A stretch of DNA of 64,000 nt from Streptomyces halobius (GTDB lineage: Bacteria; Actinomycetota; Actinomycetes; Streptomycetales; Streptomycetaceae): assembly GCF_023277745.1 (NCBI RefSeq), contig NZ_CP086322.1:6386001-6450000 (forward strand). The letters run 5' to 3'. The notes under the pieces were generated by a model, which made no database searches, was not told the origin of the DNA, and saw nothing but the letters and a program-made list of their open reading frames with translations. The stretch's first letter is position 1. Every line of letters begins with the position of its first letter. Made by a program: the position numbers and the translations under genes. Positions 36,590 through 47,337 of this stretch are shown here, one piece after another.

Positions 36590-37068
36590 ACGCCACTCAG
36601 CTGCCCGGCTTTGTGCTCGTAAGTCCCCTTGAGTCAGGCGGTATCCCCCGCGGACGGCTCGGCAGGAATGTCCATTTCCTTAATGTTATGTCCGTATGGA
36701 TCCGGTGGGGCCTCAACAGCCTCCGAATGCGTGACGCACGCCATGGAAAAGGAATTCACCGGTACGCGGACCGGCTGCACGGATACGCGATCCCTATCGC
36801 CCGCCGCCCCGGAGATAAATGATCAGGCCGGAATATTGGTGTGACGTCGGTCTCGGAATTCCCCCGGCCGAGCGCCCGGCCCGCTCCCGCTCGCCGCCTC
36901 CCGCCCGGTCACACGGCCGCCGGCGGCGGAAACCGGGCAAAGCGTTGGCCGATGATTCGTCACCCGCCTGCAGCGGGAAGAAGGTTGGTGGCACGATGGG
37001 GCCACGGGGGTGTGAGCGGCATGCCCCCAGGGGCCGGTGAGGCGTTCCGACCGAGGGTGTGATCAGTT

Positions 37069-37263
37069 GTGGCTCTATCGCTGTCCGTGGTGCTGCTGTT
37101 GGGGATCGTGCTGGTCGTACTGATCCGCGGAAACTCGATCAAGCCGGGCCCGGCGATCGTCGCGGTCCTCTTCGGCTTCTTCCTCGCGTCCACGGGCATG
37201 GCGCCGTCGATCCAACGGTTCTTCAACTCCGTGGCGGACACGATCAATCACATCAGCTTCTAG
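37069..37263 (+). CDS. 64-residue membrane protein, conserved hypothetical
   Basis: Two hydrophobic helices (SLSVVLLLGIVLVVLI, 4-19; GPAIVAVLFGFFLASTGM, 27-44) and a polar C-terminus (FFNSVADTINHISF). I recognise it as a conserved small streptomycete protein without known function. GTG 37069 has only a weak GAGGGTG upstream. Its TAG stop overlaps the stop of the convergent ArsC-like gene in the tetranucleotide CTAG. Confidence 0.8.
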   Translation: MALSLSVVLLLGIVLVVLIRGNSIKPGPAIVAVLFGFFLASTGMAPSIQRFFNSVADTINHISF

Positions 37264-37652
37264 GCGCCGACCCCGCGGGCCGTCCCGCCCCCGGTCCGCC
37301 CCAGTGCGTCCCGGACGGCCCCCTCGCTCCGGCCCACCAGCGCCGATCCGTCGTCCGCGGTGATGATCGGCCGCTGGATCAGCCGGGGATGCGCCGCCAG
37401 CGCCGCGATCCACCGCTCGCGTCCGGCCTCCGTGCGCTCCCACGCCCCGAGCCCCAGCTCCTTCGCCTCGGCCTCCTGGGTCCGGGTGATCTCCCATGGC
37501 TCCAGGCCCAGCCGCTCCAGGACGTCGCGCAGCTCGTCCGCCGTCGGCGGCTCCTCCAGGTACCTGCGCACGGTGTACGCCGCGCCCTCCTCGTCGAGGA
37601 TCCGCACGGCGGAACGGCACTTGGAACACGCGGGATTGAGCCAGATCTCCAT
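37260..37652 (-). CDS. ArsC/Spx-family thioredoxin-fold protein (arsenate reductase-like)
   Basis: 130 residues. ArsC-family core: MEIWLNPACSKCRSAVRIL with C9-x2-C12, then RYLEEPPTADEL, and RPII(T) with the cis-Pro near residue 94, plus the basic residue after RLIQRP. Members reduce arsenate or act as Spx-like regulators; without neighbouring ars genes the function is open, and such stand-alone copies are common in streptomycetes. ATG 37652. Convergent overlap with the small membrane gene. Confidence 0.85.
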   Translation of the reverse strand: MEIWLNPACSKCRSAVRILDEEGAAYTVRRYLEEPPTADELRDVLERLGLEPWEITRTQEAEAKELGLGAWERTEAGRERWIAALAAHPRLIQRPIITADDGSALVGRSEGAVRDALGRTGGGTARGVGA

Positions 37653-37805
37653 GCCGCCACCTTATTGACCCGCACCACGGGTGCGAAGGGCCGGCGCGCG
37701 GTCCTCCCGGGGCGCCCGGCGTATGTCGCATGTCACCGGGGCCGGCGCCAGACTGGAAGCGGCGGCCCTGCCGGGCTCCGGCAGCGGCCGGGCCATGGAG
37801 GAGTC

Positions 37806-38171
37806 ATGACGGCAACGGCGTGGGTCGACACTCCGGTCGCGATCGAGGGGGAGAGCGTGGACGTACGCGTCCAGGAGATCGGGGGCGGCATGTCCGCCGC
37901 CTTCGTGCGGCTCGCCAAGGGCACGGACCTGGCGCCGGCCTTCAAGGGCCTCCCGGACGGCCGGTGTCCGTGCCCCCACTGGGGATATCTGTTCAAGGGG
38001 CGGCTCAGGATGCGGACCGCGAGCGGCGAGGAGGTCTACCAGCCGAGGCAGGCGTTCTACTGGCCGCCCGGTCATGCCCCGGAAGCGCTGGAGGACTGCG
38101 AGTATCTGCACTTCTCACCGACGACGGAGTGCGACGCGGTGATCGAGCACCTCAAGTCACAGCTCGCGTGA
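37806..38171 (+). CDS. small cupin-domain protein
   Basis: 121 residues, single cupin barrel. The first cupin motif is CPHWGYLFKGRLRMRT, with only one His of the usual metal-binding HxH and a Cys-rich lead-in (GRCPCPHW); the second region is FYWPPGHAPEA. Function unknown. ATG 37806 follows GGAGG directly. Confidence 0.75.
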   Translation: MTATAWVDTPVAIEGESVDVRVQEIGGGMSAAFVRLAKGTDLAPAFKGLPDGRCPCPHWGYLFKGRLRMRTASGEEVYQPRQAFYWPPGHAPEALEDCEYLHFSPTTECDAVIEHLKSQLA

Positions 38172-38265
38172 CGTACGGACAGCACGGCGCGCGACAGCGA
38201 CAGCAAGAGGGATCGCGGCGAGGAAACAGCCGCCACACCAACGAGAAAGCAGTCACCACAACAAC

Positions 38266-38313
38266 AAGGGCCGGGTCGAGGAAGTCCGGAAACCTCCTCT
38301 GACCTGGCCCTTT
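38266..38313. terminator. imperfect terminator between cupin and tRNA-Gly
   Basis: AAGGGCC-GGGTC-GAGGA on the left pairs, with bulges, to TCCTC-TGACC-GGCCCTT on the right, followed by TTT on the plus strand. It can serve the cupin gene and, on the minus strand, the tRNA. Confidence 0.6.
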
Positions 38314-38322
38314 GCCATACGG

Positions 38323-38393
38323 AGCGGGCGACGGGAATCGAACCCGCGTAGCCAGTTTGGAAGACTGGGGCTCTACCATTGAGCTACGCCCGC
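38323..38393 (-). tRNA. tRNA-Gly (TCC)
   Basis: 71 nt, no encoded CCA. Acceptor arm GCGGGCG / CGCCCGC with discriminator T; D-arm TAGCTCAATGGTAGAGC; anticodon stem CCAGT/ACTGG with loop CTTCCAA (anticodon TCC); T-arm GGGTTCGATTCCC. Clear cloverleaf. Confidence 0.95.
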
Positions 38394-38551
38394 GAGCGCC
38401 GCAGGTCGCAGGACCTCGGCACGCAGTGCATCCTAGCGGGTCGCGGCCGTGCGCCGCACACCGCATCCCCCGCGGCACCCCCCTCGGAACGGTGTCCCGG
38501 ACAACTGGCAGCCGTACTGCCTGCGGCCATGTACCCTACGTGTCGCACCGA

Positions 38552-38625
38552 CGGGGTGTGGCGCAGCTTGGTAGCGCGTCCGCTTTGGGAGCGGAAGGTC
38601 GTCGGTTCGAATCCGGCCACCCCGA
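38552..38625 (+). tRNA. tRNA-Pro (TGG)
   Basis: 74 nt, no encoded CCA. Acceptor CGGGGTG / CACCCCG, discriminator A; anticodon stem TCCGC/GCGGA with loop TTTGGGA (anticodon TGG); T-loop GGTTCGAATCC. Precedes trigger factor, the conserved arrangement. Confidence 0.95.
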
Positions 38626-38699
38626 CCAGCGTTTTCACGCCAGAGGCACAGTCCCGCCGTGAGCCACGGCAGCCGGGCCGCTGACTGTTCAAGATCGCG

Positions 38700-38730
38700 T
38701 TGTGGGCGTCATCCTCCTTGCGGTTACTAT
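38700..38730 (+). promoter_or_regulatory. candidate tig promoter
   Basis: TTGTGG (38700-38705), 19-bp spacer, TACTAT (38725-38730); would give a 5' leader of about 110 nt. Confidence 0.45.
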
Positions 38731-38846
38731 GCAAGCTGCGTGCCCGTATGTCTCTGTATAGCGGGTGCGGTCGGCCGGGCCCGCATCGCCGGGTGCCGGA
38801 AGATCTCAGGCAAAACCCCAGAAGTCAGCCCCAAGGAGACCGAACC

Positions 38847-40247
38847 GTGAAGAGCGCCGTGGAGACCCTGAACCCGACCCGGGTTCGGCTCACTGTCGAG
38901 GTGCCCTTCGAGGAGCTCAAGGCCAGCCTCGACGCGGCGTACAAGAAGATCAACCAGCAGGTCACGGTGAAGGGCTTCCGTCGGGGCAAGATCCCGGCCC
39001 GCGTCATCGACCAGCGGTTCGGCCGTGGTGCCGTGCTGGAGGAGGCCGTCAACGACGCGCTCCCGAAGTTCTACACCGAAGCGGTCAACGAGGGTGAGCT
39101 GAACGTCCTCGGCCAGCCCGACGTCGACATCACCGAGCTGAAGGACGGCGAGCTGCTGGCCTTCACCGCCGAGGTCGACATCCGTCCCACTCTGGAGATC
39201 CCGGACTACTCCGGCATCGAGGTCGAGGTCGACGCCGTCGAGGTGTCGGACGAGGACATCGACAAGTCCGTCGAGCAGCTCCGCGAGCGCTTCGCCTCGA
39301 CCAGCCCGGTCGAGCGCGCCGCCCAGGACGGCGACGTCGTGACGATCGACCTGGAGGCCAAGGTCGACGGCAAGGTGCTGGAGGACGGCGTCGCCCACGG
39401 CGTCTCCTACACCATCGGCTCCGGTGAGCTGCTGGAAGGCATCGACGACGCCGTGAAGGGCCTGGAGGCCGGCGGCAGCGCCTCCTTCACCTCCGAGCTC
39501 AAGGGCGGCTCCGCCGAGGGCGAGGAGGCCGAGGTCACCGTCAAGGTCTCCGAGGTCAAGGCCCGTGAACTGCCCGCGCTGGACGACGACTTCGCACAGC
39601 TGGCGAGCGAGTTCGACACGCTTGAGGAGCTCCGCGCCGACAGCGCCAAGCGCCTCGCCCAGATGAAGAAGTACGACCAGGCCACCCAGGCCCAGGAGAA
39701 GGTCCTGGACGCGCTCCTGGAGCTCGTCGAGGTGCCGATCCCCGAGAAGCTGCTCGCGGACGAGGTCGAGACCCGCAAGCACAACCTGGTGAACCACCAG
39801 CTCGGCCAGATGGGCCTCGACCTCGCGAAGTACCTGGAGATCCAGGGCAAGACCGAGGAAGAGTTCGACGCCGAGACCAAGGCGCAGGCGGAGAAGGGCA
39901 TCAAGACCCAGTTCATCCTGGACGAGCTGGTCAACAAGGAGAAGCTGAACGTCAGCCAGGAGGAGCTCACCGAGCACCTCATGCGCCGCGCGCAGTCCTC
40001 CGGCATGTCTCCCGACCAGTTCGCCCAGGCCGTCGTCGAGGGCGGTCAGGTGCCGATGCTCGTCGGCGAGGTCGCCCGCGGCAAGGCGCTCGCGGTGGTC
40101 GTCGAGGCCGCCACGGTCAAGGACACCAACGGCGAGGCCGTCGACCTCGACGAGGAGGACGAGACCGTCGAGGCCGTCGCCGAGGAGGGCGTCGCCACCG
40201 CCGAGGGCGCCGACGAGACCCCGGCCGAGGAGAAGCCCGAGGCCTGA
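38847..40247 (+). CDS. tig: trigger factor
   Basis: 466 residues. Ribosome-bound chaperone/prolyl isomerase acting on nascent chains. N-terminal ribosome-binding domain with the signature [17 protein letters not shown] (residues 45-61), a PPIase domain (about 155-240: [31 protein letters not shown]) and a C-terminal helical arm. The tail (last 50 residues) is acidic and Ala/Glu-rich. GTG 38847 with AAGGAG. Upstream of clpP1P2-clpX, linking folding with degradation. Confidence 0.97.
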   Translation: MKSAVETLNPTRVRLTVEVPFEELKASLDAAYKKINQQVTVKGFRRGKIPARVIDQRFGRGAVLEEAVNDALPKFYTEAVNEGELNVLGQPDVDITELKDGELLAFTAEVDIRPTLEIPDYSGIEVEVDAVEVSDEDIDKSVEQLRERFASTSPVERAAQDGDVVTIDLEAKVDGKVLEDGVAHGVSYTIGSGELLEGIDDAVKGLEAGGSASFTSELKGGSAEGEEAEVTVKVSEVKARELPALDDDFAQLASEFDTLEELRADSAKRLAQMKKYDQATQAQEKVLDALLELVEVPIPEKLLADEVETRKHNLVNHQLGQMGLDLAKYLEIQGKTEEEFDAETKAQAEKGIKTQFILDELVNKEKLNVSQEELTEHLMRRAQSSGMSPDQFAQAVVEGGQVPMLVGEVARGKALAVVVEAATVKDTNGEAVDLDEEDETVEAVAEEGVATAEGADETPAEEKPEA

Positions 40248-40276
40248 GCCTCCGCGGCCGCACCCGTTTCCTACCG

Positions 40277-40316
40277 TACGGGCCCGAACACGCACGCCCG
40301 CGTGTTCGGGCCCGTA
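40277..40316 (+). terminator. tig terminator
   Basis: Perfect 17-bp stem (40277-40293 / 40300-40316), 6-nt loop, 29 nt after the tig stop. Confidence 0.85.
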
Positions 40317-40340
40317 TGTCATACCGGACCGGTGAGCCTG

Positions 40341-40354
40341 CGCTCACAGCGAAC
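40341..40354 (-). promoter_or_regulatory. ClgR box upstream of clpP1
   Basis: On the minus strand the sequence reads GTTCGC-TGTGA-GCG, an exact match to the ClgR consensus GTTCGC-N5-GCG. ClgR activates clpP1P2 in streptomycetes. A TAGGGT hexamer at about 40393 may be the -10. Confidence 0.75.
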
Positions 40355-40524
40355 AGTTCTCAATGCGGGATGGCGTTGTCCGACCTGCGCGTTAGGGTCC
40401 GTAGATACGAGGGCAGGGGAGTCCCTGAAACCGCGCCGGCGCACCACCGGGCGCAGGTCCCCGCGCCCCAGAAGACGACGCTGAGACGGCCGCCCCGGCC
40501 GTCCGACAACGAGCAGGTGGACAC

Positions 40525-41139
40525 GTGACGATCCCGATGCCTTCCGCCGCCACTGAGCCGACCATCGGTGGCCTCGGCGACCAGGTCTACAACCGGCTGC
40601 TCGGCGAGCGGATCATCTTCCTCGGCCAGCAGGTCGACGACGACATCGCCAACAAGATCACCGCGCAGCTGCTTCTCCTCGCCGCGGACCCGGACAAGGA
40701 CATCTACCTCTACATCAACTCCCCGGGCGGCTCGATCTCGGCCGGCTTGGCGATCTACGACACGATGCAGTACATCAAGAACGACATCGTGACCATCGCC
40801 ATGGGCCTCGCCGCCTCGATGGGGCAGTTCCTGCTGAGCGCGGGCACCCCGGGCAAGCGCTTCGCGCTGCCGAACGCGGAGATCCTGATCCACCAGCCCT
40901 CCGCTGGTCTGGCCGGCTCCGCGTCGGACATCAAGATTCACGCCGAGCGGCTGCTGCACACCAAGAAGCGGATGGCGGAGCTCACCGCCTTCCACACCGG
41001 TCAGACCGTCGAGCGGATCATCCACGACTCCGACCGTGACCGCTGGTTCTCCGCCGATGAGGCCAAGGAGTACGGCCTCATCGATGACGTGATGGCCGCC
41101 GCCGCAGGCGTTCCGGGCGGGGGCGGCACCGGGGCCTGA
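40525..41139 (+). CDS. clpP1: ATP-dependent Clp protease proteolytic subunit 1
   Basis: 204 residues. Serine protease subunit that forms a tetradecamer with ClpP2 and degrades substrates fed by ClpX or ClpC. Catalytic Ser in MGLAASMGQ (about residue 100), His in ILIHQPSAG (about 125) and a downstream Asp complete the triad. GTG 40525; a Met four codons later is possible. First gene of the clpP1-clpP2 pair, 67 bp apart, under a ClgR box. Confidence 0.96.
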   Translation: MTIPMPSAATEPTIGGLGDQVYNRLLGERIIFLGQQVDDDIANKITAQLLLLAADPDKDIYLYINSPGGSISAGLAIYDTMQYIKNDIVTIAMGLAASMGQFLLSAGTPGKRFALPNAEILIHQPSAGLAGSASDIKIHAERLLHTKKRMAELTAFHTGQTVERIIHDSDRDRWFSADEAKEYGLIDDVMAAAAGVPGGGGTGA

Positions 41140-41206
41140 GCCCGGTACCACTCGCCCCACAGCCACCCCAGCCCACTTGATCGCCACCAGGACGGTGAAC
41201 ACCACG

Positions 41207-41884
41207 ATGAACAACTTCCCCGGCAGCGGCCCGTACGAGCGCACCAGGTCCGAGTACACGGGCCCCACGGCCGAGTCGCGTTACATCGTTCCGCGCTTCG
41301 TCGAGCGCACCTCACAGGGCGTGCGCGAGTACGACCCGTATGCGAAGCTCTTCGAGGAGCGCGTGATCTTCCTCGGCGTGCAGATCGACGACGCCTCGGC
41401 CAATGACGTCATGGCCCAGCTGCTGTGCCTGGAGTCGATGGACCCGGACCGCGACATCTCGGTCTACATCAACAGCCCCGGCGGCTCCTTCACCGCCCTG
41501 ACGGCCATCTACGACACGATGCAGTTCGTCAAGCCCGACATCCAGACGGTGTGCATGGGCCAGGCGGCCTCCGCCGCGGCCGTGCTGCTCGCCGCCGGCA
41601 CCCCGGGCAAGCGGATGGCGCTGCCCAACGCCCGTGTGCTGATCCACCAGCCGTACAGCGAGACCGGCCGCGGCCAGGTCTCCGACCTGGAGATCGCCGC
41701 CAACGAGATCCTGCGGATGCGCTCCCAGCTGGAGGACCTGCTGGCCAAGCACTCCTCCACGTCGGTCGACAAGATCCGCGAGGACATCGAGCGCGACAAG
41801 ATCCTCACCGCCGAGGAGGCCCTGGCGTACGGCCTCATCGACCAGATCGTCTCCACCCGGAAGTCGTCCGTCTCCATCGGATAG
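41207..41884 (+). CDS. clpP2: ATP-dependent Clp protease proteolytic subunit 2
   Basis: 225 residues. Second ClpP subunit; triad Ser in [13 protein letters not shown] and His in VLIHQPYSE. Longer N-terminus than ClpP1 ([19 protein letters not shown]), partly removed as a propeptide in related systems. ATG 41207 is preferred over a TTG 10 codons earlier. Co-transcribed with clpP1. Confidence 0.96.
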   Translation: MNNFPGSGPYERTRSEYTGPTAESRYIVPRFVERTSQGVREYDPYAKLFEERVIFLGVQIDDASANDVMAQLLCLESMDPDRDISVYINSPGGSFTALTAIYDTMQFVKPDIQTVCMGQAASAAAVLLAAGTPGKRMALPNARVLIHQPYSETGRGQVSDLEIAANEILRMRSQLEDLLAKHSSTSVDKIREDIERDKILTAEEALAYGLIDQIVSTRKSSVSIG

Positions 41885-41939
41885 CGGATTCGCCCGAACA
41901 GCGATCTTCGCGAAGTGAGCCGGAGCGTCGCTCCCTTGG

Positions 41940-41958
41940 ATCGGCCGGACCGGCCGAT
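41940..41958 (+). terminator. hairpin in the clpP2-clpX spacer
   Basis: ATCGGCCGG-A-CCGGCCGAT, perfect, 56 nt after clpP2; could partly separate clpX from the clpP operon. The 195-bp spacer probably also carries a clpX promoter. Confidence 0.5.
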
Positions 41959-42079
41959 GAACGACTGAACCGAGTCGGTCCAAGGGGGGCCCGTACGGGG
42001 GGCCCGGCAAGGTACCGTCGATAGGCAAGCACCCGGGTCCGCGGAGCAATGCGGATCCCAGGCGAAGGGGAAGCACCTC

Positions 42080-43363
42080 GTGGCACGCATCGGTGACGGC
42101 GGCGACCTGCTCAAGTGCTCATTCTGCGGGAAGAGCCAGAAGCAGGTGAAGAAGCTCATCGCGGGACCTGGTGTGTATATCTGCGACGAGTGCATCGACC
42201 TCTGCAACGAAATCATCGAGGAGGAACTCGCCGAGACCTCCGAGGTGCGCTGGGAGGAACTCCCCAAACCGCGGGAGATCTACGAGTTCCTCAACGGCTA
42301 TGTCGTCGGCCAGGAGGCCGCGAAGAAGGCGCTCTCGGTCGCCGTCTACAACCACTACAAGCGGGTGCAGGCCGGCGAGAACGGCACCGGCCGCGGCGAC
42401 GACGGCATCGAGCTCGCCAAGTCCAACATCCTGCTGCTCGGCCCCACCGGCTCCGGCAAGACCCTGCTCGCGCAGACGCTCGCCCGCATGCTGAACGTCC
42501 CCTTCGCCTTCGCCGACGCCACCGCCCTGACGGAGGCCGGCTATGTGGGCGAGGACGTCGAGAACATCCTGCTCAAGCTGATCCAGGCCGCGGACTTCGA
42601 CATCAAGAAGGCCGAGACCGGCATCATCTACATCGATGAGATCGACAAGGTCGCCCGCAAGAGCGAGAACCCGTCGATCACCCGGGACGTCTCCGGCGAA
42701 GGCGTCCAGCAGGCGCTCCTCAAAATCCTGGAGGGCACCACCGCCTCCGTACCGCCCCAGGGCGGCCGCAAGCACCCCCACCAGGAATTCATCCAGATCG
42801 ACACCACCAACGTCCTCTTCATCGTCGGCGGCGCGTTCGCCGGCCTGGAGAAGATCATCGAGGCCCGGTCCGGCGCCAAGGGCATCGGCTTCGGCGCCAC
42901 CATCCGCTCCAAGCGCGAGATCGAGGCCAAGGACCAGCTCCAGGACGTCATGCCGGAGGACCTGGTGAAGTTCGGGATGATCCCGGAGTTCATCGGCCGC
43001 CTCCCGGTCCTCACCTCCGTCCACAACCTCGACCGCGAGGCCCTGCTGCAGATCCTCGTCGAGCCGCGCAACGCCCTCGTCAAGCAGTACCAGCGACTCT
43101 TCGAACTCGACGGCGTGGAGCTGGACTTCGACCGCCCGGCCCTGGAGGCCATCGCCGACCAGGCCATCCTGCGCGGCACCGGCGCCCGCGGCCTGCGCGC
43201 CATCATGGAAGAAGTCCTGATGTCGGTCATGTACGAGGTCCCGTCCCGCAAGGACGTCGCCCGCGTCGTCATCACCGAGGACGTCGTTCACTCGAATGTG
43301 AACCCGACACTCGTTCCGCGGAATCGGGGGGACTCGGGGGAGCCGCAGGAGAAGAGCGCGTAA
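42080..43363 (+). CDS. clpX: ATP-dependent Clp protease ATP-binding subunit ClpX
   Basis: 427 residues. Hexameric AAA+ unfoldase that recognises substrates and threads them into ClpP. N-terminal zinc-binding domain (CSFCGKS ... CDECIDLC), Walker A GPTGSGKT (residues 121-128), Walker B IIYIDEID, sensor-type [10 protein letters not shown] and the ClpP-contact IGF-type loop [12 protein letters not shown] 42080. Length normal. Confidence 0.97.
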   Translation: MARIGDGGDLLKCSFCGKSQKQVKKLIAGPGVYICDECIDLCNEIIEEELAETSEVRWEELPKPREIYEFLNGYVVGQEAAKKALSVAVYNHYKRVQAGENGTGRGDDGIELAKSNILLLGPTGSGKTLLAQTLARMLNVPFAFADATALTEAGYVGEDVENILLKLIQAADFDIKKAETGIIYIDEIDKVARKSENPSITRDVSGEGVQQALLKILEGTTASVPPQGGRKHPHQEFIQIDTTNVLFIVGGAFAGLEKIIEARSGAKGIGFGATIRSKREIEAKDQLQDVMPEDLVKFGMIPEFIGRLPVLTSVHNLDREALLQILVEPRNALVKQYQRLFELDGVELDFDRPALEAIADQAILRGTGARGLRAIMEEVLMSVMYEVPSRKDVARVVITEDVVHSNVNPTLVPRNRGDSGEPQEKSA

Positions 43364-43396
43364 CGCGCGTCCCTGATATACGGAGCCACAGACATG

Positions 43397-43436
43397 CGGA
43401 GCCGCCCGGCAGCGAGAGCGCTGCCGGGCGGCTCCG
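43397..43436. terminator. bidirectional terminator after clpX
   Basis: Perfect 18-bp stem (43397-43414 / 43419-43436) with tetraloop AGAG, between the convergent clpX and the PQ-rich protein gene. Confidence 0.85.
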
Positions 43437-43472
43437 TCATGACGTGCGGCGGCTCAGCTGGGCCGCCGCGCC

Positions 43473-44450
43473 TTACTTCTCCTTGCGGACCTCGTCGCGG
43501 ATCTTGGCGGTCTTCTCCGCCAGCTGCTCGGCACCGGGGGCGTGTGCCTCGATCTGGCCGGGGTTGGTCCGCGACGGGACGTCAGTCGTCGAGACCATCG
43601 CGACCGCGCTGTTGTCGCCCCAGATGCAGGTGGTGGCATTGAAGGAGAGGGTCACTCCGCCTCCCCCAGCGGTGATCTTGTGCACCTTGCACTTCAGGAC
43701 CGCGCCGTCGAAGCCGTCCGGCGAGTAGTCGGTGGGCCCCGTGGCGGTCTCCAGCTTCATGTTGTTCTCGCTGGAGTCCCTGCCCTTGAGGCTCTTCTCC
43801 ATCCCCTCCTCCATCTTGGCGAACATCTGGTCCACCGCGGCCTCCGGGTCGGCGACCTTGCCGTAGGCGCCGATCACCTTCAACTGGAGCTTGCTGCTGT
43901 TCGTGTACGCGGCAGCAACACCCTTGCTCTCCGTGATCCCCATCGCCTTGGCCTGCTTGTCGTCCGTGAGGTCCTCGGGATCGTCGCCAGAGCCGGACGC
44001 CTTCTTGAACTCCCCGCCGAGCAGCGAGTCCTTCAGCTCGATCGTGTACGGCTTCACATCGTCACCCGACCCGAACACGAAGTACGCGCCCACGCCGATG
44101 GCCGCGACGGCCGCGATCGCGCCGATGATGAGGCCGATCTTCTTGCCGTTGCCGCCGCTCTCCGGCGGGCCCTGCGGGATGGTGCCGTACGGCGTCTGCT
44201 GGCCGCCCTGCTGGGGGAAGCCGTACCCGGGCTGCGGAGGCACCGGGCCGCCCTGCTGCGGCTGCTGGCCGTAGGGGCCGGGCTGCTGAGGCTGCTGGGG
44301 GTAGCCGTAACCCTGCTGCGGGGGCACCGGTCCGCCCTGCTGCGGGTAGCCGTACCCGGGCTGCGGAGCCGGCGGCTGCGGCTGGCCGTACGGGCCGGGC
44401 TGCTGCGGCTGCTGGCCGTACGGGCCGGGCGGCGGCTGGTTGTAGCTCAT
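43473..44450 (-). CDS. Pro/Gln/Gly-rich membrane-anchored protein, unknown function
   Basis: 325 residues. Residues 1-100 are low-complexity repeats of the type GPYGQQPQQ and GYGYPQQGGPVPP; one transmembrane helix follows (IGLIIGAIAAVAAIGVGAYFVF, about 106-128), then an extracytoplasmic domain of about 195 residues with two cysteines (VLKCKVHK, ATTCIWGD) that could form a disulfide. The topology matches many actinobacterial proteins with a cytoplasmic PQ-rich tail. No enzyme motif seen. GAGGGG precedes ATG 44450. Divergent from valS. Confidence 0.8.
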   Translation of the reverse strand: MSYNQPPPGPYGQQPQQPGPYGQPQPPAPQPGYGYPQQGGPVPPQQGYGYPQQPQQPGPYGQQPQQGGPVPPQPGYGFPQQGGQQTPYGTIPQGPPESGGNGKKIGLIIGAIAAVAAIGVGAYFVFGSGDDVKPYTIELKDSLLGGEFKKASGSGDDPEDLTDDKQAKAMGITESKGVAAAYTNSSKLQLKVIGAYGKVADPEAAVDQMFAKMEEGMEKSLKGRDSSENNMKLETATGPTDYSPDGFDGAVLKCKVHKITAGGGGVTLSFNATTCIWGDNSAVAMVSTTDVPSRTNPGQIEAHAPGAEQLAEKTAKIRDEVRKEK

Positions 44451-44576
44451 GGAGCGGTTCCCCTCGTGACAACTGACGGCAGCTGATGTTTATACGTTGC
44501 CGACATCTTCCCCGACGCCCCCGACAGCCGGTGCCCCGGGGGCGAAACCGATTCGAAGCTCCGACACTCGCGCCCG

Positions 44577-44582
44577 TACACT
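44577..44582 (+). promoter_or_regulatory. valS -10 hexamer, leaderless transcript
   Basis: TACACT 7 nt before GTG 44590 with no ribosome site between; a TTCGAA at -35 distance is weak. No T-box or other leader structure fits in the 139-bp divergent gap. Confidence 0.5.
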
Positions 44583-44589
44583 GTGCGTC

Positions 44590-47238
44590 GTGACCGAGAA
44601 CACTCAGCAGAGCAGCCACAGCACCCCCGAACTGCCGACTCAGTACACGCCGGCCGATGTAGAGGGGCCGCTGTACGAGCGCTGGGTGGAGCGGGGCTAC
44701 TTCGAGGCGGACGAGAAGAGCGAGAAGCCGCCGTACACGATCGTGATCCCCCCGCCGAACGTCACGGGCTCCCTGCACCTGGGCCACGCCTTCGAGCACA
44801 CCCTCATCGACGCCCTGACCCGCCGTAAGCGGATGCAGGGCTTCGAGACGCTGTGGCAGCCGGGTATGGACCACGCCGGCATCGCCACGCAGAACGTTGT
44901 GGAGAGGGAGCTCGCCAAGGAGGGCGTTTCGCGCCACGACCTGGGGCGGGAAGCGTTCGTCGAGCGGGTCTGGCGGTGGAAGGCCGAGTCCGGGGGCCAG
45001 ATCTCCGGCCAGATGCGGCGCCTGGGCGACGGCGTCGCCTGGTCGCGTGAGCGGTTCACCATGGACGAGGGCCTCTCCAAGGCCGTCCAGACCATCTTCA
45101 AGCGGCTCCACGACGACGAGCTGATCTACCGCGCCGAGCGGATCATCAACTGGTGCCCGCGCTGTCTGACCGCCATCTCGGACATCGAGGTGGAGTATCA
45201 GGACGACGAGGGCGAGCTGGTCTCGATCCGGTACGGGGAGGGGGACGAGTCCGTCGTCGTCGCGACCACCCGTGCCGAGACGATGCTCGGTGACACCGCG
45301 GTCGCGGTCCACCCGGAGGACGAGCGGTACGCCCATCTCGTCGGCACCGAGATCGAGTTGCCGCTCACCGGCCGCCGGATCCCGGTCGTCGCGGACGAGC
45401 ATGTCGATCCGGAGTTCGGCACCGGAGCCGTCAAGGTCACCCCGGCGCACGACCCGAACGACTTCGAGATCGGTCAGCGGCACGGTCTGCCGAGTCTGGC
45501 CGTCATGGACGAGCACGCGGTCATCACCGCGCACGGCCCGTTCCAGGGCCTGGACCGCCTGGAGGCCCGCAGCACCATCGTCGGCGCGCTGCGCGCCGAG
45601 GGCCGGATCGTCGCCGAGAAGCGCCCGTACACACACTCCGTCGGGCACTGCTCACGCTGCAAGACCACCATCGAGCCGCGGCTGTCGATGCAGTGGTGGG
45701 TCAGGGTCGGCCCGCTGGCGAAGGCCGCGGGGGACGCGGTCCGTGAGGGCAAGGTCGCGATCCATCCCAAGGAGATGGAGTCGCGCTACTTCGGCTGGGT
45801 CGACAATCTCCACGACTGGTGCATTTCGCGGCAGTTGTGGTGGGGTCACCGTATTCCTGTCTGGTACGGCCCCGACGGGGAAGTCGTCTGCGTCGGTCCG
45901 GACGAGGAGCCGCCGAGCGGAGAGGGCTGGCACCAGGACACGGACGTCCTGGACACCTGGTTCTCGTCCGGTCTCTGGCCGTTCTCCACGCTCGGCTGGC
46001 CCGAGCAGACGCCGAGCGTCGAGAAGTTCTATCCGAACGCGGTGCTGGTCACCGGGTACGACATCCTCTTCTTCTGGGTCGCCCGGATGATGATGTTCGG
46101 GCTGTACGCGATGGACGGCACCCCGCCGTTCCACACCATCGCGCTGCACGGCATGGTCCGCGACCAGTTCGGCAAGAAGATGTCCAAGTCCTTCGGGAAC
46201 GCGGTCGATCCGCTGGACTGGATGGACAAGTACGGGTCGGACGCGGTCCGGTTCACGCTGGCCCGTGGCGCCAACCCAGGAGTCGACGTCCCGATCGGCG
46301 AGGACTGGGTCCAGGGGTCCCGCAACTTCGCCAACAAGATCTGGAACGCCACGCGGTTCGCGCTGATGAACGGTGCGACGGTGGAGGGCGAGCTGCCGCC
46401 CGCCGAGCGGCTGTCGGCGACCGACCGGTGGATCCTCTCCCGGCTCAACTCGGTCGTCGCCGAGGTCGACGCGTACTACGACGACTACCAGTTCGCGAAG
46501 CTGTCGGACACCCTCTTCCACTTCGCGTGGGACGAGGTCTTCGACTGGTACGTCGAGCTGTCGAAGACCACGTTCATGGCGGGCGGCCCGGCCGCCGACG
46601 CCTCGCGCCGGGTGCTGGGCGAGGTCCTGGACGTCACGCTGCGGCTGCTGCACCCGATCGTGCCCTTTGTGACGGAGACCCTGTGGACGGCGCTGACCGG
46701 CGGCGAGTCGGTGGTCATCGCCCAGTGGCCGGCCGCTGTGTCTGTTCCTGGGGCTGACGCCCCGGGTGGCTTCCGGGACGCGGCCGCGGAGGAGGAGATC
46801 GAGACCCTTCAGCAGGTCGTCACCGAGGTCCGCCGGTTCCGCTCCGACCAGGGGCTGCAGCCGGGCCAGAAGGTCCCGGCCCGGGTGGACCTGTCCGGTA
46901 CGGCGCTGGCGGCGCACGAGGCCGCGATGCGTTCGCTGCTGCGGCTCCAGCCGGCGGGCGAGGGCTTCAGTGCCACCGCGTCGCTGCCGGTCGCGGGCGC
47001 CACGGTCGCGCTGGACCTGTCGGGGGCGATCGACGTCGAGGCGGAGCGCAAGCGGCTGACGAAGGATCTGACCACGGCCGAAAAGGAGCTGTCGCAGGCC
47101 ACGGCCAAGCTGGGCAATGAGGCGTTCCTGGCCAAGGCGCCGGAGAAGGTCGTGGAGAAGATCCGCCAGCGTCGGTCTGCCGCCGAGGCGGACATCGAGC
47201 GGATCTCCGCGCAGCTGGCGGCGCTGCCCCAGGGGTGA
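44590..47238 (+). CDS. valS: valyl-tRNA synthetase
   Basis: 882 residues, class I synthetase charging tRNA-Val. HIGH motif [17 protein letters not shown] (about residues 51-67), CP1 editing domain, KMSKS at [13 protein letters not shown], anticodon-binding domain and the C-terminal coiled coil ([19 protein letters not shown]). GTG 44590 is chosen because the frame further up lies in the promoter. Head of the valS-folC-ndk region, though folC has its own promoter. Confidence 0.97.
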   Translation: MTENTQQSSHSTPELPTQYTPADVEGPLYERWVERGYFEADEKSEKPPYTIVIPPPNVTGSLHLGHAFEHTLIDALTRRKRMQGFETLWQPGMDHAGIATQNVVERELAKEGVSRHDLGREAFVERVWRWKAESGGQISGQMRRLGDGVAWSRERFTMDEGLSKAVQTIFKRLHDDELIYRAERIINWCPRCLTAISDIEVEYQDDEGELVSIRYGEGDESVVVATTRAETMLGDTAVAVHPEDERYAHLVGTEIELPLTGRRIPVVADEHVDPEFGTGAVKVTPAHDPNDFEIGQRHGLPSLAVMDEHAVITAHGPFQGLDRLEARSTIVGALRAEGRIVAEKRPYTHSVGHCSRCKTTIEPRLSMQWWVRVGPLAKAAGDAVREGKVAIHPKEMESRYFGWVDNLHDWCISRQLWWGHRIPVWYGPDGEVVCVGPDEEPPSGEGWHQDTDVLDTWFSSGLWPFSTLGWPEQTPSVEKFYPNAVLVTGYDILFFWVARMMMFGLYAMDGTPPFHTIALHGMVRDQFGKKMSKSFGNAVDPLDWMDKYGSDAVRFTLARGANPGVDVPIGEDWVQGSRNFANKIWNATRFALMNGATVEGELPPAERLSATDRWILSRLNSVVAEVDAYYDDYQFAKLSDTLFHFAWDEVFDWYVELSKTTFMAGGPAADASRRVLGEVLDVTLRLLHPIVPFVTETLWTALTGGESVVIAQWPAAVSVPGADAPGGFRDAAAEEEIETLQQVVTEVRRFRSDQGLQPGQKVPARVDLSGTALAAHEAAMRSLLRLQPAGEGFSATASLPVAGATVALDLSGAIDVEAERKRLTKDLTTAEKELSQATAKLGNEAFLAKAPEKVVEKIRQRRSAAEADIERISAQLAALPQG

Positions 47239-47337
47239 CGCCGCGCTTCGCCTGCGCCCCACGTCGTCGGCCGTCCCGCCGTTGCACCTGCGGTGAGCTG
47301 TTACCGCTGCGCGGGGCTGTTCGGCAGCGGCGCCGGA

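Noticed and set aside
38323..38625. Integrative element at the tRNA genes
   Set aside because: Both tRNAs are intact, no integrase or direct repeat of a tRNA 3' end is seen, and core genes continue on both sides.
44451..44589. T-box leader before valS
   Set aside because: The gap is only 139 bp with a -10 hexamer 7 nt from the start codon; no room for specifier and antiterminator stems.
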